A stretch of DNA of 64,000 bases from Pedobacter roseus (GTDB lineage: Bacteria; Bacteroidota; Bacteroidia; Sphingobacteriales; Sphingobacteriaceae), in contig NZ_CP060723.1 of assembly GCF_014395225.1 (NCBI RefSeq), positions 2,170,001 to 2,234,000 of the forward strand. Reading direction: 5' to 3'. Numbering within the stretch: position 1 is the stretch's first letter; each line of letters begins with the position of its first letter. A model generated the notes under the pieces. It did no database searches and was not told where the DNA came from. It worked only from the letters and a program-made list of their open reading frames with translations. Shown here piece by piece: positions 7,959 to 15,957 of this stretch. The position numbers and the translations under genes were made by a program.

Positions 7959-8167
7959 TATCTTTTCCAAGCTTTATCGCGAAGTTCTTTCGAGTTAACA
8001 TCGTAGTCACTCCAAATGCCTTTGGATAAAGAGAATTCTACTGCTTCAGTTGATTTCTCCGCATTAGTGATTCTTAATTCTGCATCAATATCCCATGATT
8101 TCAAAAAGTTTAGTAAAGCATCAATCTTGCACTGTTCTAAATTGTCTTTTAAGATTATCTCCGTCAT
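7958..8167 (-). CDS. VapB-like antitoxin
   Basis: A 69-residue acidic protein: an N-terminal strand (TEIILKDNLEQCKIDALLNFLKSW), a middle strand (DAELRITN) and a C-terminal tail with GIWSDYDVNSKELRDKAWK typical of antitoxins that wrap a PIN toxin. Its stop shares a base with the toxin start, giving strong coupling. The reading frame is intact although the toxin is frameshifted. DNA binding is likely for this gene type but not evident from a clear motif. Confidence 0.7.
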   Translation of the reverse strand: MTEIILKDNLEQCKIDALLNFLKSWDIDAELRITNAEKSTEAVEFSLSKGIWSDYDVNSKELRDKAWKR

Positions 8168-8419
8168 GATATTATTTTTATTGTAAATATAAGAAATCTA
8201 TTTTTATTGATATTTAAATGCTTCAAAATTCAACATAGATGTTGTTTATTTATTTTTAGCCACGGATTCTCGGACGACACTGAAAAATTTTTCTTATCAT
8301 TTTTTAGCGGCCATTCATCCGTTTTAAGCTGTGTCTCCGTGACAATAAAAACTCAGTGACTATAAATTACCTGCGTTTTTAGTTTAAAGTAAATTTTACT
8401 TATCTTGCCTTACACAAAA

Positions 8420-9160
8420 ATGAAAACTATGAAATTATTTAAAACTATCGCAGTGATGATGGTATTGTCATCATGCGCCAAAAAAGAAGTTCCGGATGTG
8501 CCGCCAACCTTTAGTGATCCAGGTTGGACAAGACTTGAAATTGCTGGTGGGAGAGAAGCCCACGCTGTTTACGGGAATATTGATGATACATTAATGGTAT
8601 CTACTCTTACCGAAATCTATCAAACTACCGATAAGGGCAAGACCTGGAAAAAAACAAAAGTAAATAACCAGCCTATTTATGGTTTTCTATCTGTAAAGGA
8701 TAGCATTTTTGGTCTACAGGCTAACAGCCTGAAAGATAAAGCCAATGAGAAATTGGCAACTTTTAGTCAGTTTTTCAGTTTGGATAAAGGATTTACATGG
8801 GATCGGTGCGCTAAGTATGACATCTCAGAAGAAAGATCCCAAGAATATGCAGTTGTTTTTTTAGACTATCAGACTAAAATAAAGATAAAAGAGAATTTAG
8901 AGCCAATTAATGGAAACCCCAATCATAATTACATTCTAAAAAGTGATATTGAAGTTGTTAAAAATGGATTTTCAGAAATTTTGGAAGTTCCATTTAATAA
9001 TCAGCTTACCAACTTACATCTTGATAAGTTAGGAAGGCTTTATGTTTCTGCAACAAGAGCTATCCATGATAAAAAAACAGGGAAAGCCTTGGCAGCCGAA
9101 AAAAATGAACCCGCAATTATTTACATTTCTAAGAAAAATGTGAGGGAATTAATCGATTAA
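8420..9160 (+). CDS. Lipoprotein with Asp-box (BNR-like) repeats
   Basis: A 246-residue lipoprotein. The ATG at 8420 gives the signal KTIAVMMVLSSCAK with lipobox; the longer frame starts at a weak TTG. Two Asp-box-like motifs are visible, TDKGKTW (about residue 70) and LDKGFTW (about 125), as in beta-propeller proteins related to sialidases and photosynthesis-stability factors. Two boxes are too few for a whole propeller in sequence terms, so the fold may be incomplete or diverged. No enzyme residues can be assigned. Flanked by inverted copies of TTTAGCCACGGA at 8255-8266 and 9193-9204. Confidence 0.7.
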   Translation: MKTMKLFKTIAVMMVLSSCAKKEVPDVPPTFSDPGWTRLEIAGGREAHAVYGNIDDTLMVSTLTEIYQTTDKGKTWKKTKVNNQPIYGFLSVKDSIFGLQANSLKDKANEKLATFSQFFSLDKGFTWDRCAKYDISEERSQEYAVVFLDYQTKIKIKENLEPINGNPNHNYILKSDIEVVKNGFSEILEVPFNNQLTNLHLDKLGRLYVSATRAIHDKKTGKALAAEKNEPAIIYISKKNVRELID

Positions 9161-9223
9161 TAGAAAAAATATTGCTCCGTGTTAATCTGAGTCTCCGTGG
9201 CTAAATATAATACGGTTTAAAAA

Positions 9224-9253
9224 AAACACAGATGAAGACCATTCATCTGTGTT
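9224..9253. terminator. Bidirectional hairpin terminator
   Basis: AAACACAGATGA and TCATCTGTGTTT form a perfect 12-bp stem with a short loop between two converging genes (8420-9160 plus and the phosphohexomutase minus). The A and T ends supply the U-run in either direction. Confidence 0.8.
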
Positions 9254-9306
9254 TATACTTTTTATCTCCCGAATAGCCGGGATAAGTTATGGTTAAAACT
9301 TTCTAA

Positions 9307-11043
9307 CTATGCCTGCAAATCAGCCATTACCGCTTTAATTTTTTCTCCAAGCTGCGCATTAACCGAATCAAAATCTTTTCTATCGGCTAATGGTGCATTC
9401 ACACTGCAATAGAATTTAATTTTGGGCTCCGTACCACTTGGACGTGCAGAAACAATGCTTCCATCTTCAGTAATAAACTGTAAAACATCAGAAGTCGGGT
9501 AATCTAATTTGGTCACTTTTCCTGTAGCTAAATCAGTTTCCTGACTTAATTCGTAATCTTTCAATACCGAAACTTTCGAATCGCCTAATGTTGCTGGAGG
9601 ATTTTCCCTGAATTTAACCATCATGGCTTTAATTTCTTCAGCGCCTGATTTACCTTTTTTGGTCAGCGAAACTAAATCTTCTTTATAAAGGCCATATTCC
9701 ACATACATACCCAACAAGGCATTGTATAAACTTGCGCCTTTATCTTTGTAGTAAGCTGTCATTTCAGAAATGAATGCAGCAGATACCACAGCATCCTTGT
9801 CGCGTACTAAATCGCCGATTAAGTAACCATAACTCTCTTCACCACCACCAATAAAGTATTTTTTACCTTCCAGTTCAGTCATTAACTGACCAATGTATTT
9901 AAATCCTGTTAAGGTATTGTAATAAGTTACATTTTTCTTTTTGGCAATTTCTTCGATTAAGTTAGAGGTTACAATGGTTTTCACAATAAACTGGTTACCA
10001 TCCAATTTACCGTTGTCTTGCCAGGCTGATAACAAGTAATTGATCAATAAACTACCGGTTTGGTTACCGTTAAGCAATACCCATTCGCCATTATTATCTT
10101 TTACTGCAATACCTACACGGTCGGCATCTGGGTCGGTTGCCAAAACTAAATCAGCATCAATTTCCTTTGCCTTGTTCATCGCCAAAGTTAAAGCTTCTTT
10201 TTCCTCCGGATTAGGATAAACTACCGTCGGGAAATTGCCATCTGGTGTACTTTGCTCTTCAACAACGGTTACGTTTGTAAAACCAAACTGCGCTAAAGCT
10301 TTAGGAACCAAGGTAATTCCTGTTCCATGGATTGGAGAATAAACAATTTTTAAATCGTGTTGTCTTTTAATCGCTTCCGGAGAAATAGAAAGTGCTGTAA
10401 TTCCATCTAAGTATAGTTTATCTACATCTTCACCGATTAATTCGATATTCGCTTCAACACGGTCGAATTTAACTTCGTCGATACTTTTAATCTTATTTAC
10501 CTCATCAATCACCAATTTATCATCTGGCGAAGTAAACTGGCCACCATCAGCACCATAAGCCTTATAACCGTTATATTCTTTTGGGTTATGTGAAGCAGTT
10601 AACATTACACCACTTTTGCAGCCAAAATGACGCACCGCGAAAGATAATTCTGGAGTTGGTCTTAAAGCTTTAAAGAAATAAACGTGGATGCCGTTTGCAG
10701 AGAAAACATCTGCAGTAATTTTTGCAAAATAATCAGAATTGTTACGGCTATCGTGAGCAATAGCAACCTTAATTTTTTCGCCAGGATATTTATTGTTTAA
10801 ATAATTTGCAAGGCCCTGAGTGGCGGTACCTATAGTATATTTATTGATCCGGTTAGAACCTGCACCCATAATGCCACGTAAACCACCCGTTCCAAATTCT
10901 AAACTTTTATAAAATGCATCGGTTAATTCGGTAGTTGCATCTTTATCTACAAGGGCCTGTATTTCTGCCTTGGTATTTTCATCGTAATTTCCAGTTAGCC
11001 ATTGGTTAATTGTGGCTTGTGTTGATTGGTCAATTGCCTGCAT
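9307..11043 (-). CDS. Phospho-sugar mutase (phosphoglucomutase/phosphomannomutase)
   Basis: A 578-residue alpha-D-phosphohexomutase that would interconvert hexose 1- and 6-phosphates. The phosphoserine loop TASHNPKEYNGYK is at 149-161 (Ser151), the magnesium site DPDADR at 304-309, the sugar loop GGEESYG near 395, and the phosphate-binding RPSGTEPK near 548. Length fits the long, PgcA-like group found in Bacteroidota and Firmicutes rather than the about 460-residue ManB/GlmM group. It stands alone, divergent from lysC. Glucose is the likely sugar, from family length only. Confidence 0.93.
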   Translation of the reverse strand: MQAIDQSTQATINQWLTGNYDENTKAEIQALVDKDATTELTDAFYKSLEFGTGGLRGIMGAGSNRINKYTIGTATQGLANYLNNKYPGEKIKVAIAHDSRNNSDYFAKITADVFSANGIHVYFFKALRPTPELSFAVRHFGCKSGVMLTASHNPKEYNGYKAYGADGGQFTSPDDKLVIDEVNKIKSIDEVKFDRVEANIELIGEDVDKLYLDGITALSISPEAIKRQHDLKIVYSPIHGTGITLVPKALAQFGFTNVTVVEEQSTPDGNFPTVVYPNPEEKEALTLAMNKAKEIDADLVLATDPDADRVGIAVKDNNGEWVLLNGNQTGSLLINYLLSAWQDNGKLDGNQFIVKTIVTSNLIEEIAKKKNVTYYNTLTGFKYIGQLMTELEGKKYFIGGGEESYGYLIGDLVRDKDAVVSAAFISEMTAYYKDKGASLYNALLGMYVEYGLYKEDLVSLTKKGKSGAEEIKAMMVKFRENPPATLGDSKVSVLKDYELSQETDLATGKVTKLDYPTSDVLQFITEDGSIVSARPSGTEPKIKFYCSVNAPLADRKDFDSVNAQLGEKIKAVMADLQA

Positions 11044-11306
11044 TGAGCTGTTTTTTTTAATTTAATATCTGGTGTTGAACAAATTTTAACGGATGATGTT
11101 TGGTTGAAAGCCATTTATTTCAATTCATCCAAATTTTATTTTGTTGAGGGTGTTGCTTTTAAGCTGCTTTTGTTTAATTTCACGCCCCGATACAATAATA
11201 AAGAAAATCCAGTATTAAAGTGGGGCGATTGTAACTTTTTTAAAATAGTTATAGAACTCGTAAAGTTCCCATCGTTCATCACGGGTAAAAAATAATTAAT
11301 AAATAG

Positions 11307-11354
11307 ATGAAAACATCATGGTTTTTCAGACCACATTGGGATAAAAAAATCTGA
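11307..11354 (+). CDS. Possible 15-residue leader ORF before lysC
   Basis: ATG at 11307 opens MKTSWFFRPHWDKKI and a stop, 35 bases before lysC. It holds two Trp, two Phe and a Lys-Lys pair. Attenuator peptides for aspartokinase would be expected to be rich in Lys, Thr or Ile, which this is only weakly. The rest of the 345-bp gap 11044-11389 shows no other clear element: a longer ORF there lacks protein-like features. This is a weak candidate. Confidence 0.25.
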   Translation: MKTSWFFRPHWDKKI

Positions 11355-11389
11355 TCGCTTCATTACCGTTAAAAACAATAGGCAAGTAA

Positions 11390-12703
11390 ATGAAAATTTT
11401 AAAATTTGGGGGTACTTCTGTAGGTAGTCCTGAGCGTATGACGAAATTGTTGGATATCATTAATCCAAATGAAGAGCAGATTGTAGTATTATCAGCCGTG
11501 TCTGGTACTACAAACAGTTTAGTAGAAATTGCAAATTATTTTTTAGCTGGAGATAAGAAGAAGGGAAGTGAGTGTGTCGAAAATCTATATCAAAAATATA
11601 AAGCTTTTGTTGTTGAATTATTGCCTGCTGCCGAATTTCAGGAACAGGGAAATGAGGTAATCGATTATCATTTCGGTTTCTTAGCAGGATTGGCGAACGA
11701 TATTTTTACTTCAATAGAAGAAAAAGTAGTGTTGGCTCAGGGAGAGCTGTTATCTACAACTTTATACCACATTTATTTAAAATCAATCGGCGTACCTTCG
11801 GTATTGTTGCCTGCTTTAGATTTTATGAAAACGGATGAAGATAACGAACCTGATATTCCGTTTACCACTAAACATTTAACGCCTTTACTGGAACAACATA
11901 AAGACAATAAATTATTCATTACGCAAGGATACATTTGCCGCAACAGTTTTGGCGAGGTAGATAACTTACGCCGTGGTGGTAGTGATTATACGGCTTCATT
12001 ATTAGGTGCTGCAATTCTCGCTGAAGAAGTTCAGATCTGGACGGATATAGACGGTATGCATAACAACGATCCGCGTATTGTTAGAGGTACTAAACCAATT
12101 GCTCAATTATCATTCGATGAAGCAGCTGAGCTGGCTTATTTCGGCGCGAAAATTTTGCACCCTCAATCAGTTTTCCCTGCACAGAAATACAAAATTCCGG
12201 TTCGTTTGTTAAACACGATGGAGCCTTCTGCAGCGGGTACTTTGATTACACACGACAGCGAAAAAGGGAAAATTAAATCAATTGCTGCTAAAGATGGCAT
12301 TACAGCTATCCGTATCCAATCGAGCAGAATGTTGTTGGCTTACGGTTTCTTACGTCGTGTTTTTGAGGTTTTCGAACGTTACAAAACACCGATCGATATG
12401 ATTACCACTTCTGAGGTTGCCGTGTCGTTAACCATTGATGAAACCGCGCATTTGCCACAGATTATCGAAGAACTGGAAAGTTTTGGAACCGTTGAGGTAG
12501 ATACCGATCACAGCATTGTATGCGTGGTGGGCGATTTTGGTTCAGAGAAACATGGTTTTGCCAGCAGGGTTTTAGAAGGCTTAAAGCACATTCCAATCCG
12601 CATGATTTCTTACGGAGGAAGTAACTATAACGTTTCGCTCCTAATATTAAGTGAATACAAAACCGAAGCTTTAAGAAGCCTGCATAACAGGTTATTCGAA
12701 TAA
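11390..12703 (+). CDS. lysC: Aspartate kinase
   Basis: Phosphorylates aspartate, the first step toward lysine, threonine and methionine. The N-terminal KFGGTSVGS (residues 4-12) is the aspartokinase signature; FITQGYICRNSFGEVDNLRRGGSDYTA carries the catalytic core near 188-205, and WTDIDGMHNNDPR near 222-234 is typical. Residues from about 300 form two ACT domains that probably sense an end product such as lysine. At 437 residues it is a monofunctional enzyme, unlike ThrA fusions. It lies beside lysA, with two tiny opposite-strand genes between them, suggesting a lysine-directed isozyme. Confidence 0.95.
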   Translation: MKILKFGGTSVGSPERMTKLLDIINPNEEQIVVLSAVSGTTNSLVEIANYFLAGDKKKGSECVENLYQKYKAFVVELLPAAEFQEQGNEVIDYHFGFLAGLANDIFTSIEEKVVLAQGELLSTTLYHIYLKSIGVPSVLLPALDFMKTDEDNEPDIPFTTKHLTPLLEQHKDNKLFITQGYICRNSFGEVDNLRRGGSDYTASLLGAAILAEEVQIWTDIDGMHNNDPRIVRGTKPIAQLSFDEAAELAYFGAKILHPQSVFPAQKYKIPVRLLNTMEPSAAGTLITHDSEKGKIKSIAAKDGITAIRIQSSRMLLAYGFLRRVFEVFERYKTPIDMITTSEVAVSLTIDETAHLPQIIEELESFGTVEVDTDHSIVCVVGDFGSEKHGFASRVLEGLKHIPIRMISYGGSNYNVSLLILSEYKTEALRSLHNRLFE

Positions 12704-12856
12704 GAGGAAAAAAGCGCCAACAGCTACCAGCAGGCCGATCAGGAAATGAAAAGCCAGAAAACTTGCCGGTAGCAATCCGTTTTTATGTTTTTTGTAAGAA
12801 TTATATAATCCCGCAGAAAGAATAAGGACGATAAATATGGCAGCTGCTATCTTCAT
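12692..12856 (-). CDS. Small membrane protein (54 residues)
   Basis: Opens at an ATG that overlaps the stop of the next upstream minus-strand gene as ATGA, and reads MKIAAAIFIVLILSAGLYNS, a charged KKHKNG loop, then a second hydrophobic segment ending LLVAVGAFFLLFE. Two membrane helices joined by a basic loop are predicted. Its end overlaps the last 12 bases of lysC on the other strand. The ATGA coupling and clean two-helix design support a real gene despite the size. No family recognised. Confidence 0.6.
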   Translation of the reverse strand: MKIAAAIFIVLILSAGLYNSYKKHKNGLLPASFLAFHFLIGLLVAVGAFFLLFE

Positions 12857-13023
12857 TTTTTGATAAATAAGAGGAACAGTACAATGAGAAGTAACACGAT
12901 AAAAAATCGGATTTTTCCGTTGTATTGTTTCCGGGTAATTCTTCCATGCTTTAAATCCAGGTAGTTACCCAAATAAATTAGCGCAAAGAATAAAATTAAA
13001 ATTATAATAAGGAATTTGAACAT
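12853..13023 (-). CDS. Small membrane protein (56 residues), divergent from lysA
   Basis: From ATG at 13023 the protein reads MFKFLIIILILFFALIYLGN, a middle stretch DLKHGRITRKQYNGKIR rich in basic residues, then FFIVLLLIVLFLLFIKK: two membrane helices around a positive loop. The start codon interlocks with that of lysA on the other strand in one CATG. Longer starts upstream would run into lysA. Coupled to the next small gene by ATGA. Function unknown. Confidence 0.6.
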   Translation of the reverse strand: MFKFLIIILILFFALIYLGNYLDLKHGRITRKQYNGKIRFFIVLLLIVLFLLFIKK

Positions 13024-14188
13024 GTTCGCCGATAAAGATATATCAAAGTTTAACAATATAGAAACGCCTTTTTACTACTATGATACCGATCTGTTGCAAA
13101 AAACCTTGCGCACCTGTGCAGATGCAGCGGCTTCGTATCAATTTCATATCCATTATGCACTAAAGGCAAATTTCAATTCGGTGCTGTTAAACCAGATCAA
13201 AGAGATTGGTTTCGGTGCAGATTGTGTGAGTGCAGGTGAGGTAAGAAGAGCAGTTAAAGTAGGTTTTGATAACAAAAAAATCGTTTTTGCCGGAGTAGGT
13301 AAATCTGATAAGGAAATTAATGAAGCCCTGGACCTTGATATTTTCTGCTTTAACGTAGAGTCTATTCAGGAATTAGAGGTACTAAATGAACTGGCCGGTA
13401 AAAAAGGCAAAAACGCTCAGGTGGCTATTCGTATCAATCCTAATGTTGATGCGCATACCCACCACAACATTACCACGGGCTTGGATGAAAATAAATTCGG
13501 GATCAACTCATGGGATTTACCAGAGTGCGCAGAAACGTTAAAAGCTTCACCAAACCTGAAATTTATCGGTATCCACTTTCATATTGGATCTCAAATCACC
13601 AATCTGGATGTATATAAAAACCTTTGTGTGCGTGTAAACGAATTTGCAGCCTGGTTTGAAGATAAAGGGTTTAACCTAAAGGTATTAAATGTTGGTGGTG
13701 GCTTGGGGATTGATTACTACAATCCTGATCACCAGATTCCTGACTTTGAATCTTATTTTAAGATTTTTAATGAGTTTTTGACTGTTAAACCTGGTCAGGA
13801 AGTACATTTTGAATTGGGTAGGGCATTGGTTGGTCAATCAGCTTCATTAATCACCCGTGTATTGTACATTAAAAATGGAAAGAAGAAAAACTTTGTGGTT
13901 TTAGATGCAGGCATGACCGAATTGATGCGTCCGGCATTGTATCAAGCCTATCATAAAATAGAAAATTTATCTCGAATCTCAAATCTTAAATCTCAAACCT
14001 CAGTTAAATACGATATCGTTGGACCGATTTGCGAAAGTACCGATTGCTTTGGTAAAGAAGTAGAGCAACCTGAATCGTTCAGAGGTGATATCTTTGCTAT
14101 CCGCAGTGCTGGAGCTTATGGCGAGGTGATGGCTTCAAAATATAACTTAAGGGACGCGATAAGATCTGTTTATAGTTACGAGGTATAG
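13022..14188 (+). CDS. lysA: Diaminopimelate decarboxylase
   Basis: Last step of lysine synthesis: decarboxylates meso-diaminopimelate with PLP. With the ATG at 13022 the protein has 388 residues. The PLP lysine is Lys48 in HYALKANFN; FIGIHFHIGSQI at about 181-192 and LNVGGGLGIDY at about 224-234 form the barrel's phosphate-binding part; GPICESTDCFGK near 337-348 gives the active-site cysteine of the family. A TTG at 13016 is an alternative start. Located about 320 bp after lysC on the same strand, with the two small minus-strand genes in between. Confidence 0.95.
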   Translation: MFADKDISKFNNIETPFYYYDTDLLQKTLRTCADAAASYQFHIHYALKANFNSVLLNQIKEIGFGADCVSAGEVRRAVKVGFDNKKIVFAGVGKSDKEINEALDLDIFCFNVESIQELEVLNELAGKKGKNAQVAIRINPNVDAHTHHNITTGLDENKFGINSWDLPECAETLKASPNLKFIGIHFHIGSQITNLDVYKNLCVRVNEFAAWFEDKGFNLKVLNVGGGLGIDYYNPDHQIPDFESYFKIFNEFLTVKPGQEVHFELGRALVGQSASLITRVLYIKNGKKKNFVVLDAGMTELMRPALYQAYHKIENLSRISNLKSQTSVKYDIVGPICESTDCFGKEVEQPESFRGDIFAIRSAGAYGEVMASKYNLRDAIRSVYSYEV

Positions 14189-14208
14189 TTAAACTTTTTT
14201 AAATAGGA

Positions 14209-14284
14209 TCGTCATTTCGAACGAAGTGGAGAAATCTGCCTAGATAGATCTCTCCATTTCACTGCGTTTCAATCGAGATGACGA
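14209..14284. repeat. Intergenic inverted repeat, GTCATTTCGA type
   Basis: TCGTCATTTCGAACGAAGTG and, at the right, CAATCGAGATGACGA with GAGAAATCT / AGATCTCTC inside. Same family as 2266-2351, most bases shared. Immediately downstream of lysA; the rest of the gap to 14410 holds no clear element. Confidence 0.85.
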
Positions 14285-14409
14285 TTTTTCTGAAAAAGCC
14301 TTCTCGCAATGACAATCTTGCTTGTATTAAATCGTGTTCATTTACAATCTGAAGATTGACATACGAAATATCACTGGCATTGAAGTATACGCAAGAGATT
14401 TTGAGAATA

Positions 14410-14625
14410 TTATCTTTTATTTTTGGAAGTCACAAACACAATCACGCCTGCTACCAAAATAATACCACCTGCATAAGGAGGCCAATTAACAGATTTTTCT
14501 TTATCTGCAGATATTTGAATGGGACCTGCGTCAACAATTTTTTCTTTTTTGGTATAAGTGAAGCCAGTCCAGATGAGCATAGCAATGCCCACAACGATTA
14601 ATACAATTCCTAATGTTCTGTTCAT
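14410..14625 (-). CDS. Small two-helix membrane protein, DUF3185-like
   Basis: A 71-residue protein with two hydrophobic segments, LGIVLIVVGIAMLIWTGFTY (about 4-24) and YAGGIILVAGVIVFVTSK (about 51-68), joined by a charged, presumably exposed loop. This fits the DUF3185 pattern of small stress-linked membrane proteins. No function is known for the family. It stands alone between lysA and the next lipoprotein gene, on the opposite strand to lysA. Confidence 0.7.
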   Translation of the reverse strand: MNRTLGIVLIVVGIAMLIWTGFTYTKKEKIVDAGPIQISADKEKSVNWPPYAGGIILVAGVIVFVTSKNKR

Positions 14626-14667
14626 AATATTTTATTTCTATCAGAACAGTAGCTGCCGCATTATGTT

Positions 14668-15480
14668 TTATTGAAATGAATAGCCGAAGCTTATTTTTTG
14701 CGCATAATTAACATTATCTGCCAGTTCATAAGAAAGAGAAAATCGCTTGATGTATAAGAAATAATTAAAAACCCAACCAAATGAATTTTTTCCGTTAATT
14801 TCATCATAAGCTTTTACCCCAGATCTGAAACTGTTTGCAAAGTTAGGTGTGCCGCCAAGAAAAAATCTAAATGCGTGCCGTATACCATGGTCATTTCTGG
14901 CTCTCCAGATCACTTCCGTAGATAGTCCTGTTGTCCAAAGTACCTTTCTGTTTGTTACTGCTACATAATCGGGAATAGGATTGCTGTAAACCTCTTGTCT
15001 GAACTTCGTATAATCTCCACCCTCGAAGCTAAGTGCATTTTCGAAGTTGATGTACCTGAAATCTGTGTTGCCATTAGCAGAGGTATTATGAAATCCTGCA
15101 GATAACCGTAAACCAACGCCACTGATGGATTTTTGAAATGATGGAAGATAATTTTTTAAATCTTCTGCCTTGGCATCCTTATCTCCGCCCGTGGCTTTTC
15201 CTACATAACCGAAAATTCCATAAGAAATATTTGATTTTTCGAAGGTATGCGAACGGCTTATATTTGCCATTCCTAATCCGAAATTGGTACCAGTGTTAGG
15301 CGAAGTAGAACCGGCATAACTTGCCGATACAGTGGTTAAGGTTTTAATGGTATCGGCACCCATTGCTTTTGGCATATACCCCATATTGTTACCCAATACA
15401 GCTGGGGTAAGCAAAGATGTGCAGGAAGTAAATGCGGTAAGGAAAAGTAAAGAAGAAAGAGCGATAATTTGATTTTTCAT
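14668..15480 (-). CDS. Lipoprotein, probable outer-membrane beta-barrel, unknown role
   Basis: A 270-residue protein with a signal MKNQIIALSSLLFLTAFTSC (lipobox FTSC). The mature part is rich in Gly, Ser, Tyr and Phe in alternating patterns (VSASYAGS, GLGMANISRSH, ISYGIFGYVG) and ends in ISFGYSFQ with a near-terminal aromatic residue, pointing to a beta-barrel. I recognise no family with a known job. It follows directly on the SRPBCC gene (15 bp gap) and could share its transcript. Confidence 0.65.
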   Translation of the reverse strand: MKNQIIALSSLLFLTAFTSCTSLLTPAVLGNNMGYMPKAMGADTIKTLTTVSASYAGSTSPNTGTNFGLGMANISRSHTFEKSNISYGIFGYVGKATGGDKDAKAEDLKNYLPSFQKSISGVGLRLSAGFHNTSANGNTDFRYINFENALSFEGGDYTKFRQEVYSNPIPDYVAVTNRKVLWTTGLSTEVIWRARNDHGIRHAFRFFLGGTPNFANSFRSGVKAYDEINGKNSFGWVFNYFLYIKRFSLSYELADNVNYAQKISFGYSFQ

Positions 15481-15495
15481 TTGGTTTGTTTTTAT

Positions 15496-15873
15496 TTATT
15501 CGTCAAAAAAATCAACCAGTCCACCTAAAAAATATTCCTGGATACCTTCGGTAAAGTCCTCATAATCTTCATCAGGGATATTAGTTTGCTTAAATTCCAA
15601 TGATGTTCCCTTTTTATCTTCGTGAAGTTTAATGGTTACGATGGAAGGTTCGTTTTCTTCTCCGAAATACCACTGCTGCACAATCTGCTTGCCATAAGTA
15701 AATTCGATGTTTTTACCAGTAATATCTCCATCCCAGAAAGAAAACTCCGTTCCAGGCACTTCTTCAAACTCAACTTCGGCACCAGTCCATAATTTTATGC
15801 TTATGTCTTTGGTGAGTGCTAAATAAACTTCTTCAGGTGGGGCAGGTATGTAGGTGTATTTTTTAAAATCCAT
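15496..15873 (-). CDS. SRPBCC (START/AHSA1-like) domain protein
   Basis: A 125-residue protein with the SRPBCC helix-grip pattern: YIPAPPEEVYLALTKD at the start, VEFEEVPGTEFSFWDGDITGK in the middle, QQWYFGEENEPSIVTIKLHE, and a long C-terminal helix region DYEDFTEGIQEYFLGGL. This fold holds hydrophobic ligands or, in AHSA1, binds Hsp90. Here the family alone does not decide the ligand. It is small and cytoplasmic (no signal). The downstream lipoprotein gene is close. Confidence 0.8.
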   Translation of the reverse strand: MDFKKYTYIPAPPEEVYLALTKDISIKLWTGAEVEFEEVPGTEFSFWDGDITGKNIEFTYGKQIVQQWYFGEENEPSIVTIKLHEDKKGTSLEFKQTNIPDEDYEDFTEGIQEYFLGGLVDFFDE

Positions 15874-15957
15874 AAATATTTTTTGATATAGAGCACAAAG
15901 TTAAGGATGTAATGTGAAAATAAGATTGAATGAAAGTTAATAAAATTAGGATCAGGA

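Noticed and set aside
11104-11295. 63-codon plus-strand frame between the phosphohexomutase gene and lysC
   Set aside because: Phe/Leu/Lys-rich without signal, motif or coupling; looks like open AT-rich intergenic DNA.
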